Below are positions 1-10,730 of a stretch of DNA of 64,000 bases, piece by piece. Position 1 is the stretch's first letter; each line of letters starts with the position of its first letter. Position numbers and translations under genes: made by a program. This DNA is from Oenanthe sinensis. Lineage: Eukaryota; Streptophyta; Magnoliopsida; Apiales; Apiaceae. The DNA is taken from the NCBI GenBank assembly GCA_028671895.1, contig CM053801.1, forward strand, positions 38,506,836 to 38,570,835, in the 5' to 3' direction. Under the pieces are notes generated by a model, which saw nothing but the letters and a program-made list of their open reading frames with translations, did not search any database and was not told the DNA's origin.

Positions 1-2139
1 TCTAAGGATCCTCACAAGGTTTCCAGTAAATCCATATAATTCATTCCTGGTGGTACCCATTTCTTTATCTAGCAGCCCCATCTTTTGGTATGTGGTGTAA
101 GCCAGAATATTCATAGAGCTCCTATTATCACTAAACCTTTATTGTGGGGATAATGCACCCACTTTGCATCCTTTTCATCAAATGAGATTTGAGTATTTTT
201 CCCTTTGAATAACTTTGATACCTTTCTGCTAGATTAAACACATTTGTCAAGGGTTTTCCTTTAGCTTCCCGGACATATCTATCCATGGGATTTCTGCTTG
301 AACCTGCCAAACGAGGACCTCCAATGATAGTCCTGATGTTTCCTGCCGTGATAGTCCTTGTCGCACCTGATTGTCTAGCTTCCTTGGCTGCCTTCTCATC
401 CCGGGACCTCTTGGCTTCTCTGGCCCCAAATTTTGAAAGGTGCCCACCTCTTGTCAATTCCTTAATTTGGTCTTTGAGGTGCCTATAATCTATTGTCTCT
501 TGACCATTGCTATCATGAATGGTAAAATACTTTCCCAGATCCTTCCTTCCAGGGGGACCCACTCTGTATGGTTTTTTAAACATCCATTACTTTTCTATAA
601 CCTCGTATATGTGGTTGATGGAGGTGTTGAGGGGATTATATTCCTCAAACCTTTTGAACATGTTAGCAAGAGAAAATCTTCTCCCATCATGAGACCAGTC
701 TCTGTTAGTATTTACAGAGATGGGTTTTGTTTTGTCATCACGACTATAGGTCCTTGAATCAGAGGTTCCCCTACTAGAGGTTCGTTTTTTAGCATTCCTG
801 TCCTTTGGGCTGTAAGAGCTATTTCTTTTATTCATGCTCCACCCCCGGTACTTCCTTGGTTGGTATTCTTTGACAATTTAGCCAATGATTCCTCCACAAT
901 CTTGTGAGGTTCCGCCTTTACATAAAATTCAGAAAGGGTTTCAGGTTCCCTTCCTTGTAGCTCCTTCTAAAACTCAGTTCTTGGCCTCACAACTGCAATA
1001 AAGAAGTTCTTCAGGGTTTTATGAGAAGTTTTTCTCATAGTGGGAACCTCTTCATTGAACCTCTTAAAATAGTCCTATATAGTCTCATTGTCCCTCTGTT
1101 TGATGTTTGCCAATGTATTGACAGGTGGAACATAGGCCACCGAAGCTCTGGATTGAGCTACACATATGCTCCCAGGATTTTATAGAGTCACTAGCAACCT
1201 CTTGAACCATTGGTGAACATTTCCTGTGAGAGTGGCAGCTAGCAGCCTGCACCTGGTGAGAGGTTCCACCTGGTACACCTCTATTTCTGTTGTAAATCGA
1301 CTTAAATATTCTACAGGATCTGAGCTTCCAACAAACTTAAGGTCCCAGTTCATTCTGTAGAACTTGGGTAAAGGAGATTGTTTCACCCTTTTTATAAAAG
1401 GGGAAGCTATGGCTAAACCAGATTGGGACTTCTTTTCAGCTTTGATTCTGTTAAAAACCTCTCTTAATTCCTCAATTTTAAGCTTACAAGGTATCTCGTC
1501 AATTAGTGGTACCTCATCCTTAAGTTCTAGGACATGTTGGGAGCTATCATCTTGTTCAAGTTCTTCTACTCTGGGCTCCCTATTTGATTGAGCTTTCTTA
1601 TTGATAGTTTGAGTTTTGGAACGAGTTACATCTCCCTTCTAACTTTTGAGACCTTCAGCCTTGGAAACTTTCTGTTGGCCCTTCTTAAATGCCTTTTTGA
1701 TGGACAACTAGTGACGAAGGTCCCTTTCACTGGCCTTGATTTTGTGTCGAAGGTCCTGGCCATTTAGCTTGTTTCCCAACCTATCAAACACACTGATTGT
1801 GGGCCTAGGGGAACGTGCATGTTCCTACTTTTCCTTTTCAATAACTTTTTCTCCTTGTGATCCACATCCTCCAATTCTTTCACTCCTTCCCCACTTTCAG
1901 AATCAAACACCAACTGTTTGTGGTTACACTTTTCTACTTCAATTTCTTTCTAAAAGAAGCCGACTTGAACCACTTTTCCCCCCTTCTTAAGAGGTTTATT
2001 CTCGAGTGTTTCCACCATTTCCCCCCAATTGTTTCATTAAGTCGAAGACATCGTGTATAATAACTTCAGCTTGAGGTTCTCCTTGGGGAACCTCCTTGCC
2101 ATTCGATGGAGTTTTCTCGCTATCTGAGTTGTTATACAT
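1..2139 (-). pseudogene. Degenerate Ty3/gypsy gag, cut by window edge
   Basis: Read on the minus strand, a gag-like protein appears to begin with ATG at 2139 (MYNNSDSEKTPSNGKEVPQG) and continues in pieces through several frames. The piece at 1180-1386 has a retrotransposon-gag core (FVGSSDPVEYLSRF, then HQWFKRL). The piece at 131-583 has a segment TIIGGPRLAGSSRNPMDRYV, which recalls the GGP-containing C-terminal part of gag in Tat/Ogre-type gypsy elements. Many frameshifts and stops separate these pieces, so no functional protein is expected. The protease and reverse transcriptase would lie left of the window. Family placement rests on recalled motif similarity only. Coordinates within the gene are approximate. 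Confidence 0.6.
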
Positions 2140-2186
2140 CTTTCCTCCCTAAAGATTAATTAGAGCCCTCCTTCTAGTACTAAAAT

Positions 2187-2710
2187 GTTATGAGAGGAAT
2201 TTAGTTACAATACTATGGAGGCCCTTTATTGGAATAACGGAAGAAAAGTAACAGAAATTGACCAAGAAACAAGTTCCTAATCGAGCTTCCACTGAGGGAC
2301 TGAGCTAGCAAGGGTCCAAGCACCAACGTATAACCCTGAGATTATACAAGTCAACCACCTCATAGTAACAAATAATACTTGAGTTTTCTACGTGCTCTCT
2401 CCCCTCTAAGTATTTTCGAACCTCGTTGCTAGTTGTCTACATACCCTATTTATAGGGATCAAGTCCATATGTAGTTTTTGGTTTATAGGACTCCTTGTAT
2501 GAGTAATCAGTTGTGATTTGATAAGAATTATCCTCTGATTCAATATATATCTCGAAGTGTTTGAGCTACAAGGAGATTCTAGGTGGGTTAGGACTCTTTG
2601 GTAGTTGTTTCCTGATGAATAATCGAATTGATATATGAATATATGTATTTTCCTGATAATTATCCTTAATCTGATAAGAATAATATGGTAACAGAAGCTT
2701 TAAGCATACA
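2187..2710 (-). repeat. Probable LTR of the gypsy gag remnant
   Basis: The sequence starts with TG (TGTTATGAGAGG) immediately outside the gag leader, so on the minus strand the LTR would end in CA there. A TATA-like run (tatttatagggatc, near 2450) lies in minus-strand orientation. No second LTR is in the window and the right boundary is a guess. I could not identify a convincing primer-binding site in the roughly 47 bases between LTR and gag start. Confidence 0.35.
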
Positions 2711-3114
2711 CTGATAGAACCAAAAGATCTGCTGAGTCGCCAAACCGTGCAAGAAGTCTTGACTGTTCTTGAAGAGATTATTGCCCCACTACGCTGTGTT
2801 GGGTTGCAGCAATATCACTTCCAGGATAAAACAACACAGAGTACTTCGTCCACAGATACGTAGCATTCAACAGCAACCTGCACCTCAGTTCGCCCAAAAA
2901 ACCTATGTCAATCTGTATGAATTTTTATATAGGAGATACAGAGTATAGCTGCTAGGGTTTTCTCAGACTTGTGTCAAAATTCGTCCTTTCTATCTCTAAC
3001 GTTTTTATGTATATATAATACAATAAAACATAACAACAGATAAAACATTAATTAAAATAATTATTCTGACTTAAAAAGCCTTTAATATAATATATATCAA
3101 AATCAGTAAATTAG
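2711..3114. other. Unclassified LTR-like sequence
   Basis: No coding frame is convincing here. A minus-strand TATA-like element (ttttatataggag, about 2925) and the adjoining inverted-repeat array suggest the U3/R part of another LTR in minus orientation. This is inference from composition only. Confidence 0.2.
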
Positions 3115-3530
3115 TAATAGTCATCAGAGTTTAGCTAAAGTCTGATTAGACCCATCAGAGTTTATAAACTCTGACCACCTTTATAAGAGTTTATATGTAA
3201 ACTCTGACCATCAGAGTTTATCTGCTAAACTCTGACCATCATAATTTCCATAAGAGTTTATAACCTCTGCCAGTCCATCAGAGTTTACTATCTGTTAAAC
3301 TCTGACCCAACCTTCCATCAGAGTTTACTGTTAAACCCTAATGAGGTGGTCCATCAGAGTTTATAAACTCTGACCCAGCCTCTTCCATCAGAGTTTATCA
3401 ATGAGCTAGTTCATCAGAGTTTACTGATAAAATCTGACCCAACTCAGTCTATACTCTGATCAGAGTTTGCATGTTAAACTCTGATGAGCTAGTCCATCAG
3501 AGTTTAATAAACTCTCACCGAGCTCTCTCT
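3115..3530. repeat. Array of about 12 short inverted repeats (TCAGAGTTTA / TAAACTCTGA)
   Basis: The motif CATCAGAGTTTA recurs about twelve times (for example near 3121, 3152, 3209, 3274, 3316, 3352, 3387, 3412, 3459 and 3496). Most copies are followed within 0-12 bases by the complement TAAACTCTGA, so each unit is an imperfect hairpin. Spacers such as CCCAACCTTC or TGAGCTAGT vary. The units are not exact tandem copies. Palindromic arrays of this kind are known from Sirevirus LTRs. The host element here is not identified. Confidence 0.75.
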
Positions 3531-3595
3531 TTCTATGATAAGTTACACACTGACTCAATATTCATATTAAAATAAAATTTAAAGTCATAATTAAT

Positions 3596-4063
3596 TTAAT
3601 TAATCATGTAATAAAACTCCTCGCCCAGGTCGCCTCGCGTATGCGAGACGCCGAGACATTCGCCCAAATCGTCCAAATCGCCCAAATCGCCCTTCGACCC
3701 GACCCGACCCAACCCGAGGCGAGGCATGGCGTGGCGAGGCGAGGCGACGGCGGCGCGCACATGTGCGCGCGCGCGAGGGCACACTATTACACCATGCACA
3801 CTCACATACCTTAGTAGTTGACACTACTCTTGCACATATATGCATATAAAGTACCCACACCCATATTACATTCTCTATGTGGGACAATCACATTTAACCC
3901 ATTTTAAGCTAACAAATTCTACTCAATTTATCTATGGATTACACTAAGAAAATGTCTTAGATCCAAACATGAAAGTTTAAGTCCTTATAGCAACGAACAA
4001 CTTACAATAGTTAGTTTCCGGAAATTACATCAAGAACATATATAAAATATGTCTTAAACTTTC
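3596..4063 (-). repeat. Copia LTR fragment (left copy)
   Basis: The stretch from about 3700 to 4063 matches 27,873-28,219 in the same orientation. Shared landmarks include the GACCCGACCC/CGAGGCGAGGC-rich block, cacactattacaccatgcac, and gtcttaaactttc at the right end. The right copy continues into ccattttctaaca, the reverse complement of a typical copia LTR start TGTTAGAAAATGG. This left copy is cut 12 bases short of that end by the start of Sirevirus copy A. The 3640-3780 part is strikingly GC-rich, with repeated CGCCCAAAT and CGAGG units. The left boundary is uncertain. Confidence 0.55.
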
Positions 4064-4357
4064 TGAAAGGCATAGGTGTACTAACTTGTAACACTTAATT
4101 ATTATGTAACTCAACTAAGTAAAAGATAAAACAACAGCAAAACAAGAGAAACGGAAGAAGCACATGGAATCAATCAACTGAAGAAATGGTAATGATACTT
4201 GGTAACTACAAGTAACTAATTTGGTTAATCAAGGATGCATAAGTGAGAAGAAGTTCAATCTCAGTATTGCTCATGCCCTAACTTATCTAATGGAGGATCA
4301 GATTAATGTCAAAGAAGTATCAAGAAGACCAAAGTGATTTCATGTAATGTATATCAA
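4064..4357 (+). repeat. Truncated 5' LTR of copy A
   Basis: The first 294 bases align without gaps to the start of the LTR at 58,252-58,545. The sequence then jumps, at a shared AA, to the leader just upstream of gag (equivalent to 59,932). The missing piece is about 1.39 kb: the TATA box, the palindromic array, R/U5, the primer-binding site and most of the leader. Confidence 0.9.
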
Positions 4358-4428
4358 TTAATTTTTCAAGTAAATACAATTTATTGTAATTTGAAAAGTG
4401 TATTATCTTAATTTTAAATTTTATTAAA

Positions 4429-6978
4429 ATGGCCGCCGCACACAGATTTAAGATACCTCCGTTTGATGCACAACATTATGACGAATGGACCGGAAGGATG
4501 AGAGCTTACCTTGAATCAATAAACAAGGTATACTTGAGAATATTGGAAAACGGTCCATACATACCCATGAGAATTGAGCCAGAGCGAATGGAAGGAGGGA
4601 TACTAATTCCATCCCGGTCTGTTCCTAAAGAGGAAATGGAGTTTTCAGACGCAGATAAAGAATTGGTTGGTATGGATGCGTCGTTACGCAACGTCATAAT
4701 TGAATCCCTAAACTCAGAGTACTATGTTCAAATAAAGGGATTAAAAACAGCTAAAGCCATGTGGGATAAACTGGCTGTGGTGATGGAGGGAACCGAGGAA
4801 GTTAGAGATAATCACAAACGCATTCTGATATCTGAATATGAATCGTTCAGATGCGAACGAGGAGAAAGCGTAGCGGATGTTTACAAACGTTACAGTAAAT
4901 TGCTTATCGAGCTGAGTATAAGAGATAAAGTCTATCCACTAGCAGATTCAAATATCAAGTTTCTATTGAATTTGCCTAAACATCTGGAACACAGGATCAC
5001 TGCCATTCGAGAGTCAAGAGACTTGAAAAATACTTCTCTGGAAAAACTGTATGGTGTTTTGAAGACCTACGAGCTGGAGCAGGAACAAAATGACAGAAGA
5101 AGATCCTACAATAGTGGAGAAAACAAAGCGGTAAGTGAGTCTGGACTTGTAGCTGAAGAGTCTGCTGTAAAGGCACTTGCAGCTGTCTCATTGAAAACTG
5201 CTAATCCTGAAAGGGTGGTATTAGACATTGAAGATCCATCCGAAGAAAGTGAGGATGAATACTATACCCTTGAAGAGCTGGACAAATTAGAAGACAAGTC
5301 ATATGCTTGTATTGCTCGAGAATTTGCTCATATCAGCTTCAGGAAGCAAAGAAGTGGGAAAGGACGATTTGGTAGTTCTTTCAGCCGAAGAGGCAGCAGT
5401 AGCGGCAGAGGCAGTAGTGTAAGTGGTCGGGGAAGTTACAGTGGACGAGGTAGCACATCCGGTAGTGGCTACAGACCTAACCTGGTAGACAAGAACAAGT
5501 TCAGATGCTACAACTGCAATGAATTGGGGCACTTTGCAACAGAGTGCAAGAAGCCCAAGTACGTTCATCCCAAGGAATCCTATGCTGATCTGAAAAAGAA
5601 ATATGATGCCTTGGTTAGCAAGCAACAGAAGGGAAGCCGGGCGTATGTTGTGACTGAAGGGAAGGGTTGGGACGAGTCTGATGAAGATGAAGATCAGGAG
5701 CTATGCAATTTCGCTTTAATGGAAAAATCTTCAGAACAATCAGAGGTACCAATTCTAACCGTAAATGAAATGTCTATTCCTGAGTACCAACATGAATTAG
5801 CTGCCATGACTAAAGATATGTACAATCTCCAACTAAATCTAATTGCTGTTAATGAGGAAAATGCTAAACTCTCCCTTAAGAATAGACTTCTCGAGGCCAG
5901 GGTAGAGGAATTAGAATCAGGAGAAAGTAAAGAAAGGCAATTAATGAATCAGGTAGACGTTTTAGAACACAAGCTTAAGATTAGGGAAGACCTTAACGAA
6001 GAACTTAAAAATGAATTAGCTGAGCATAAAATAACATGTAAATCTTTTGAAGAAGCTGCTAATAAAGTTTTCGTAGAAAGGGACATGTACATGAAACTGG
6101 CAGGCAAGAGTAAAAATGAAAAAGTAAACATAGGACTTGACTACACACAGAAAAAGAAAAATAGGGCTGCTGAGTTGTTAGAGCCAGTGTTAGTCAAAGA
6201 AAATGTGCCTGAAGTTTTAATGGATGTTAGAAAACCTATCTTTAAGCAGTTTGAGCCCAGGACCATAGATCCTGTTGCTACTAAAATTGAACAAGAAATT
6301 AAAATTGAAAGAGATTCAGAAGAAAAAGTAGTAGAACCTACAACTTCTAAAAGAGCGAGTAAGATTGCTTATGCTAAGAGAGGTGTAGGAACCAAGGAGG
6401 CTAAGACGGTGTCATATAAACAATGGGTAGCAGGATCAGACCAAATGAAAGCACCTGTAAAGGCAGTTAAAACTGAACCTGCATCTGTATCTACATCTAC
6501 ACGAGCTAGAAAGGCATGCTATATCTGTAATCAAACTGATCATTTGTCTTACTATTGCCCGTTCTATGTAGAGGAAGAAAAATCTGTTGGTTATAATACC
6601 ATGCCTGCAACTACTGCTTTGCCTAACATGCATGCAAATCATGCTAAATGCAATAATCCTAATTGTATGCCATGTGCTGTAAACATCATGCATGCTTATT
6701 TTAATTTAATGAATACTGCTAGTGCATCTGTTGAACATACATCTAGTAGTGGTAAGAAAAAGCATGTGGGGTCAAAGACTAAGACTTCAAGTCCTCCTAA
6801 AGTTAGGAGTGACCAGTCTACTCCCAAACCTGACAAACCAGTCAAGGTTGACAAGGGAAAAGACAAAGTCAAGATGAATGTCCCTGATGGCAACAAGGCA
6901 AAGCCTTCTGTATCTGAAAAGAAAAAGGAAATTATTGATGCCGGGCCCAAACATCATTGGGTTCCGAAGAACACCTAA
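4429..6978 (+). CDS. Gag, copy A (849 aa, intact frame)
   Basis: Structural protein of the retrotransposon capsid. The start MAAAHRFKIPPF is shared by copies B and C. Residues 1-230 hold the copia gag domain (the region around AKAMWDKLAVV). Residues about 235-345 are acidic and then Ser/Gly/Arg-rich. A CX2CX4HX4C zinc knuckle (CYNCNELGHFATEC) starts at residue 360. Residues about 440-570 form a long charged coiled coil. A second knuckle (CYICNQTDHLSYYC) starts near residue 697, followed by a Cys/His cluster (CNNPNCMPC) and a Lys-rich tail ending WVPKNT. Such a long gag with a C-terminal extension is typical of Sireviruses. Pol follows in the -1 frame and overlaps the last codons. The reading frame is open throughout, but the promoter part of the LTR is missing. 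Confidence 0.92.
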   Translation: MAAAHRFKIPPFDAQHYDEWTGRMRAYLESINKVYLRILENGPYIPMRIEPERMEGGILIPSRSVPKEEMEFSDADKELVGMDASLRNVIIESLNSEYYVQIKGLKTAKAMWDKLAVVMEGTEEVRDNHKRILISEYESFRCERGESVADVYKRYSKLLIELSIRDKVYPLADSNIKFLLNLPKHLEHRITAIRESRDLKNTSLEKLYGVLKTYELEQEQNDRRRSYNSGENKAVSESGLVAEESAVKALAAVSLKTANPERVVLDIEDPSEESEDEYYTLEELDKLEDKSYACIAREFAHISFRKQRSGKGRFGSSFSRRGSSSGRGSSVSGRGSYSGRGSTSGSGYRPNLVDKNKFRCYNCNELGHFATECKKPKYVHPKESYADLKKKYDALVSKQQKGSRAYVVTEGKGWDESDEDEDQELCNFALMEKSSEQSEVPILTVNEMSIPEYQHELAAMTKDMYNLQLNLIAVNEENAKLSLKNRLLEARVEELESGESKERQLMNQVDVLEHKLKIREDLNEELKNELAEHKITCKSFEEAANKVFVERDMYMKLAGKSKNEKVNIGLDYTQKKKNRAAELLEPVLVKENVPEVLMDVRKPIFKQFEPRTIDPVATKIEQEIKIERDSEEKVVEPTTSKRASKIAYAKRGVGTKEAKTVSYKQWVAGSDQMKAPVKAVKTEPASVSTSTRARKACYICNQTDHLSYYCPFYVEEEKSVGYNTMPATTALPNMHANHAKCNNPNCMPCAVNIMHAYFNLMNTASASVEHTSSSGKKKHVGSKTKTSSPPKVRSDQSTPKPDKPVKVDKGKDKVKMNVPDGNKAKPSVSEKKKEIIDAGPKHHWVPKNT

Positions 6979-9900
6979 CCTTTCTGGATTTGCAGGGCAG
7001 TGTACAGGAAAAGAGTAAAGTCATATGGGTGCTGGACAGTGGAGCATCGAGGCATATGACCGGCAATAAGTCCCTGCTAACAGATTTAGTGTTGAGAGCC
7101 GGCTCCGTGGTTACTTTTGGAGATAACAGCAAAGGTTACACCAGGGGATATGGCAAGATCGTTTGTGGAAATGTTATCATTGAGGATGTATCTTTTGTGG
7201 AAGGATTGCGACATAATCTTCTCAGCGTTAGTCAGTTCACCGACAGGGGTTTTGACGTCAACTTTGGGAAGCATGATTGTTCGATTCGAAGCAAAAAGGA
7301 TGGAAGCCTTGCTCTCAAAGGAGTAAGGAAGTCAAATTTGTTCATAGCTGACATGAATTCTGCTGATCAGTCTGAAGTCACGTGTTTCTACAGCAAGGCT
7401 TCTGCTGATGAAAGTTGGCTATGGCATAAAAGATTATCTCACCTGAACTTTAAAGCAATGAATAATCTCGTAAGAAGAGAATTGGTGAGAGGGCTGCCGC
7501 AGATGGAGTTCACCTCAGATGGACTCTGCGAAGCATGTGAGATGGGAAAATCAAAAAGAGCCTCGCATAAGGATAAACAAGTGAATAGCATTACCGAGCC
7601 CCTATAACTCCTTCACATGGATTTGTTTGGACCTGTTAATGTTATGTCAATGTCAAGGAAAAGATATGCGCTGGTAATTGTCGATGACTTTTCCAAATAC
7701 ACATGGGTGAAGTTTGTGACATCGAAAGATGAAGTGCCACATGAGATCATTAGACATGTACTGGAAATTGAAAATGTAGCAAGTCTGACTGTGAAGACTA
7801 TCCGATCCGACAATGGGACAGAATTCAAGAACTCAGTGTTAATGGATTTCTGCATATCTAAAGGGATCAGACGACAGTATTCAGCACCAAGAACACCACA
7901 GCAGAACGGGGTGGTAGAAAGGAAGAACAGGACACTGGTTGAAGCAGCTAGGACAATGCTGTATGAGTCAAAACTTCCTTTATATTTTTGGGCTGAAGCA
8001 GTCAGCACGGCCTGTTATACACAGAACAGAACCCTGATTATAAAGGACCATAATGAGACGCCGTATTACATGATGAATAAACGAAAACCATCTATCAAGT
8101 ACTTTCACGTATTTGGTGCCAAATGCTTTGTGTTAAGAGACAATGCACAACTTGGAAAGTTTGATGCCAAAGCAGATGAAGGGGTTTTCATTGGATATTC
8201 TCTTGAAGTAGTAGCAGCGTACAGGGTGTTTGTGCTTAATGATCGCAAGGTGGTTGAAAGCCTTAATGTCACATTCGACGACTCAAAGCTCCCTTCTATA
8301 CAAAAAGAAGATAGTGAGCCCACTTCCCTAAGATTTGAAAATATGGATGTTGATGAAGTGGATACAGTTCCTGAGTCAGTAGTGCAGGGTAGTGATCCAA
8401 CTATAAATAATGAAATTAATCAAGAGTCTAGTGTTTCGCATATTCAAAACCCTAGGACTGAGGGATCACCTTCCGTCAGACCTGGTACTAACTCAGGGGG
8501 AGTCAGTATGCACTCAGGGGGAGCAGCTCACTCAGGGGGAGCCAGTACTAGCTCAAGGGAAGCTAGTGAAAGTGCTTCTAGACTAAGTCACCTTTACTTA
8601 CAAGAACAAGCTGAATCATCAAGAACATTTGCTAGGGATCGCACTTGGAACAAGGACCATCCGTTCGAGCTAATTATTGGTGATCCAGAAGCCGGAGTGA
8701 CTACTAGAGGAAAAGCTAGAGCTGAAATTGCCACTGAGAATGAATGTCTATATTCAGTGTTCCTTTCCCAAATGGAACCTAAAGTGGTGGAAGAAGCTCT
8801 AGATGACGCTGATTGGGTAATTGCTATGCAAGAGGAACTCAATCAGTTTGAAAGGCAGAAGGTGTGGAAGCTGGTACCCATACCAAAGAATAGATCTGTT
8901 GTTGGGACAAAATGGGTATTCAGGAACAAGCTAGATGAAGACGGACGTGTAACACGAAATAAAGCTCGCCTGGTTGCTAAGGGTTACACCCAAAGAGAAG
9001 GAATTGATTATGATGAAACCTATGCACCAGTAGCAAGGCTAGAGGCAGTGAGGATGTTCTTGGCATTCGCAGCACATCTTGGTTTTAAAGTCTATCAAAT
9101 GGATGTCAAGAGTGCATTCTTAAACGGTGAACTGGATGAAGAGGTGTATGTCGAGCAACCTCCCGGGTTTATCGATATCAAATATTGTGATTATGTTTAT
9201 CGACTCTTCAAATCAGTATATGGCCTTAAGCAGTCTCCGCGGAAGTGGTATGAAACTCTGTCAGACTTCTTACTAGAAAGTGGTTTTACAAGAGGAGTAA
9301 TCGACAAGACGCTTTTCTACAAGAAATGCAAAGATGATCTAATGATGGTGCAAGTATATGTGGATGACATTATCTTTGGGTCTGCAAATGAGAAGCTATG
9401 TGCTAAATTCGCAAAGTTAATGCAATCAAGATATGAGATGAGCCTGATGGGAGAGCTGACGTTCTTTCTGGGCATTCAAGTTAGTCAGAAGAAGGACGGG
9501 ATATTTATCTGCCAGACCAAGTACATTCATGATCTATTGAAGAAGTATGGTCTCCAAGATGTATCACAAGCAAAGACTCCTATGGCAACAGCCACGAAGC
9601 TTGACGAGGACAAAGCGGGTAAACCTATAGACATCTCAAGCTATCGAGGTATGATCGGCTCACTTTTGTATTTAACTGCTAGCAGACCTGATATTATGTT
9701 CTCTACATGCTTATGTGCAAGGTTCCAAGCGGATCCTAGAGAGTCACATCTCATAGCCGTAAAGCGTATTTTTAGGTATCTCAAGGGAACATCAAATCTC
9801 GGGATTTGGTACCCAAGAGATACAGGGTTTAATCTTGTTGGCTATTCGGATTCAGATTACGCAGGTTGAAGAATAGATAGGAAGAGTACTTCAGGAAGCT

Positions 9901-10301
9901 GTCAGTTCCTTGGAAGAAGGTTGGTGTCTTGGCAAAGCAAGAAACAACACACAGTATCTACCTCGACAGCTGAAGCAGAATATATTGCTGCTGGAAGCTG
10001 TGTGGCCCAGATACTGTGGATGAAGAACCAACTCAAGGACTACGGTGTGGAAGTATCTAAGATTCCTATCATGTGTGACAACACAAGTGCTATTGCAATG
10101 ACCAACAATCCTGTGGATCACTCAAGGACAAAGCACATTGACATCAGGTATCATTTTATTAGAGAGCATGTAGAAAATGGAACTGTAGAGTTGCATTTTG
10201 TGTCTACTGAACGTCAAATAGCAGATATATTCACTAAACCTCTAGACGAATCAACATTTTCTAGATTGGTTGGTGAATTGGGGATGCTCAACACCTGTTA
10301 G
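6939..10301 (+). pseudogene. Pol, copy A, with two in-frame stops
   Basis: The frame opens after a TGA at 6936 and overlaps the end of gag in the -1 frame. There is no ATG at its head; the first start-like codon is TTG at 6957. Domains in order: aspartic protease (VLDSGASRHMTG, about 7030); GAG-pre-integrase (WHKRLSHLNF with a C-terminal CEAC); integrase (MDLFGP, RSDNGTEF, NGVVERKNRTL); copia reverse transcriptase (KWVFRNKLDEDG, MDVKSAFLNGELDEE, YVDDIIFGS); and RNase H (DSDYAG, STAEAEYIA, ending in DIFTKPLD). Stops interrupt it at 7605-7607 (TAA where copies B and C have CAA) and 9867-9869 (TGA where B has TGT). The frame is otherwise the same throughout. The product would be truncated before integrase. 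Confidence 0.9.
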
Positions 10302-10516
10302 TTTTGCTACCTATCTGTTATAATTCAGTTTGTGTACATATTATTGTTACTCATGAATATTCAAAATTAATAATGTGTACTTAACTTCATAAATGTATGT
10401 GTTGCATATCATAAGGACTTAGAAAGTTTCATGAAATTAATCTTGTGCTGATCTGTATATCTTTATGATTAGTGTCTAAATGAAGTAATGAGAAATTTTC
10501 TATGGCAAATCTCGAT
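10302..10516 (+). other. Pol-array spacer of copy A
   Basis: Non-coding, AT-rich sequence between the pol stop and the hexamer array. The same spacer is present inverted in copy B (about 16,760-16,969). No signal beyond this conservation is visible. Confidence 0.6.
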
Positions 10517-10730
10517 CTATCCACATCGAGATCGACATCGAGATGTAGATCGAGATGCGGATCGAGATCGACATCAAGATCGACATCGAGATGTAGATCG
10601 AGATGCGGATCGAGATCGACATCAAGATCGACATCGAGATGTAGATCGACATCAAGATCGACATCGAGATCCAGATCGACATCTAGATGCGGATCGAGAT
10701 GCGGATCTCGAGATCGAGATGTGACTTGTC
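10517..10730 (+). repeat. Palindromic hexamer array after pol (copy A)
   Basis: About 214 bases are built of 6-base units of the types GATCGA, CATCGA, CATCAA, GATGTA and GATGCG. They form a partly repeated higher-order unit of eight hexamers (48 bases). GATCGAGATC and its reverse complement make the tract rich in short palindromes. It is introduced by ggcaaatctcgatc, the phrase that also introduces the array in this family's LTR (58,877). All six frames stay largely open only because the hexamers lack stop codons, so it need not be coding. B carries the equivalent at 16,545-16,760. Confidence 0.85.

Noticed and set aside
3115..3530. CRISPR-like array
   Set aside because: Repeats are imperfect inverted units with variable spacing in a plant nuclear context; no cas genes and no constant repeat-spacer length.
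3600..3887. 95-residue minus frame rich in Arg and Ala
   Set aside because: Lies in the GC-rich repeat block of a copia LTR; the matching sequence at 27.9 kb does not keep the frame.
6946..6952. CCCAAAC as a canonical -1 slippery heptamer
   Set aside because: The gag frame reads CCC AAA CAT, so the heptamer is out of phase for tandem slippage (C CCA AAC would be needed).
6957..6959. Pol initiating at its own start codon inside gag
   Set aside because: The codon is TTG, not ATG, in all copies. Unlikely as a plant start; frameshifting or another mechanism is more plausible.
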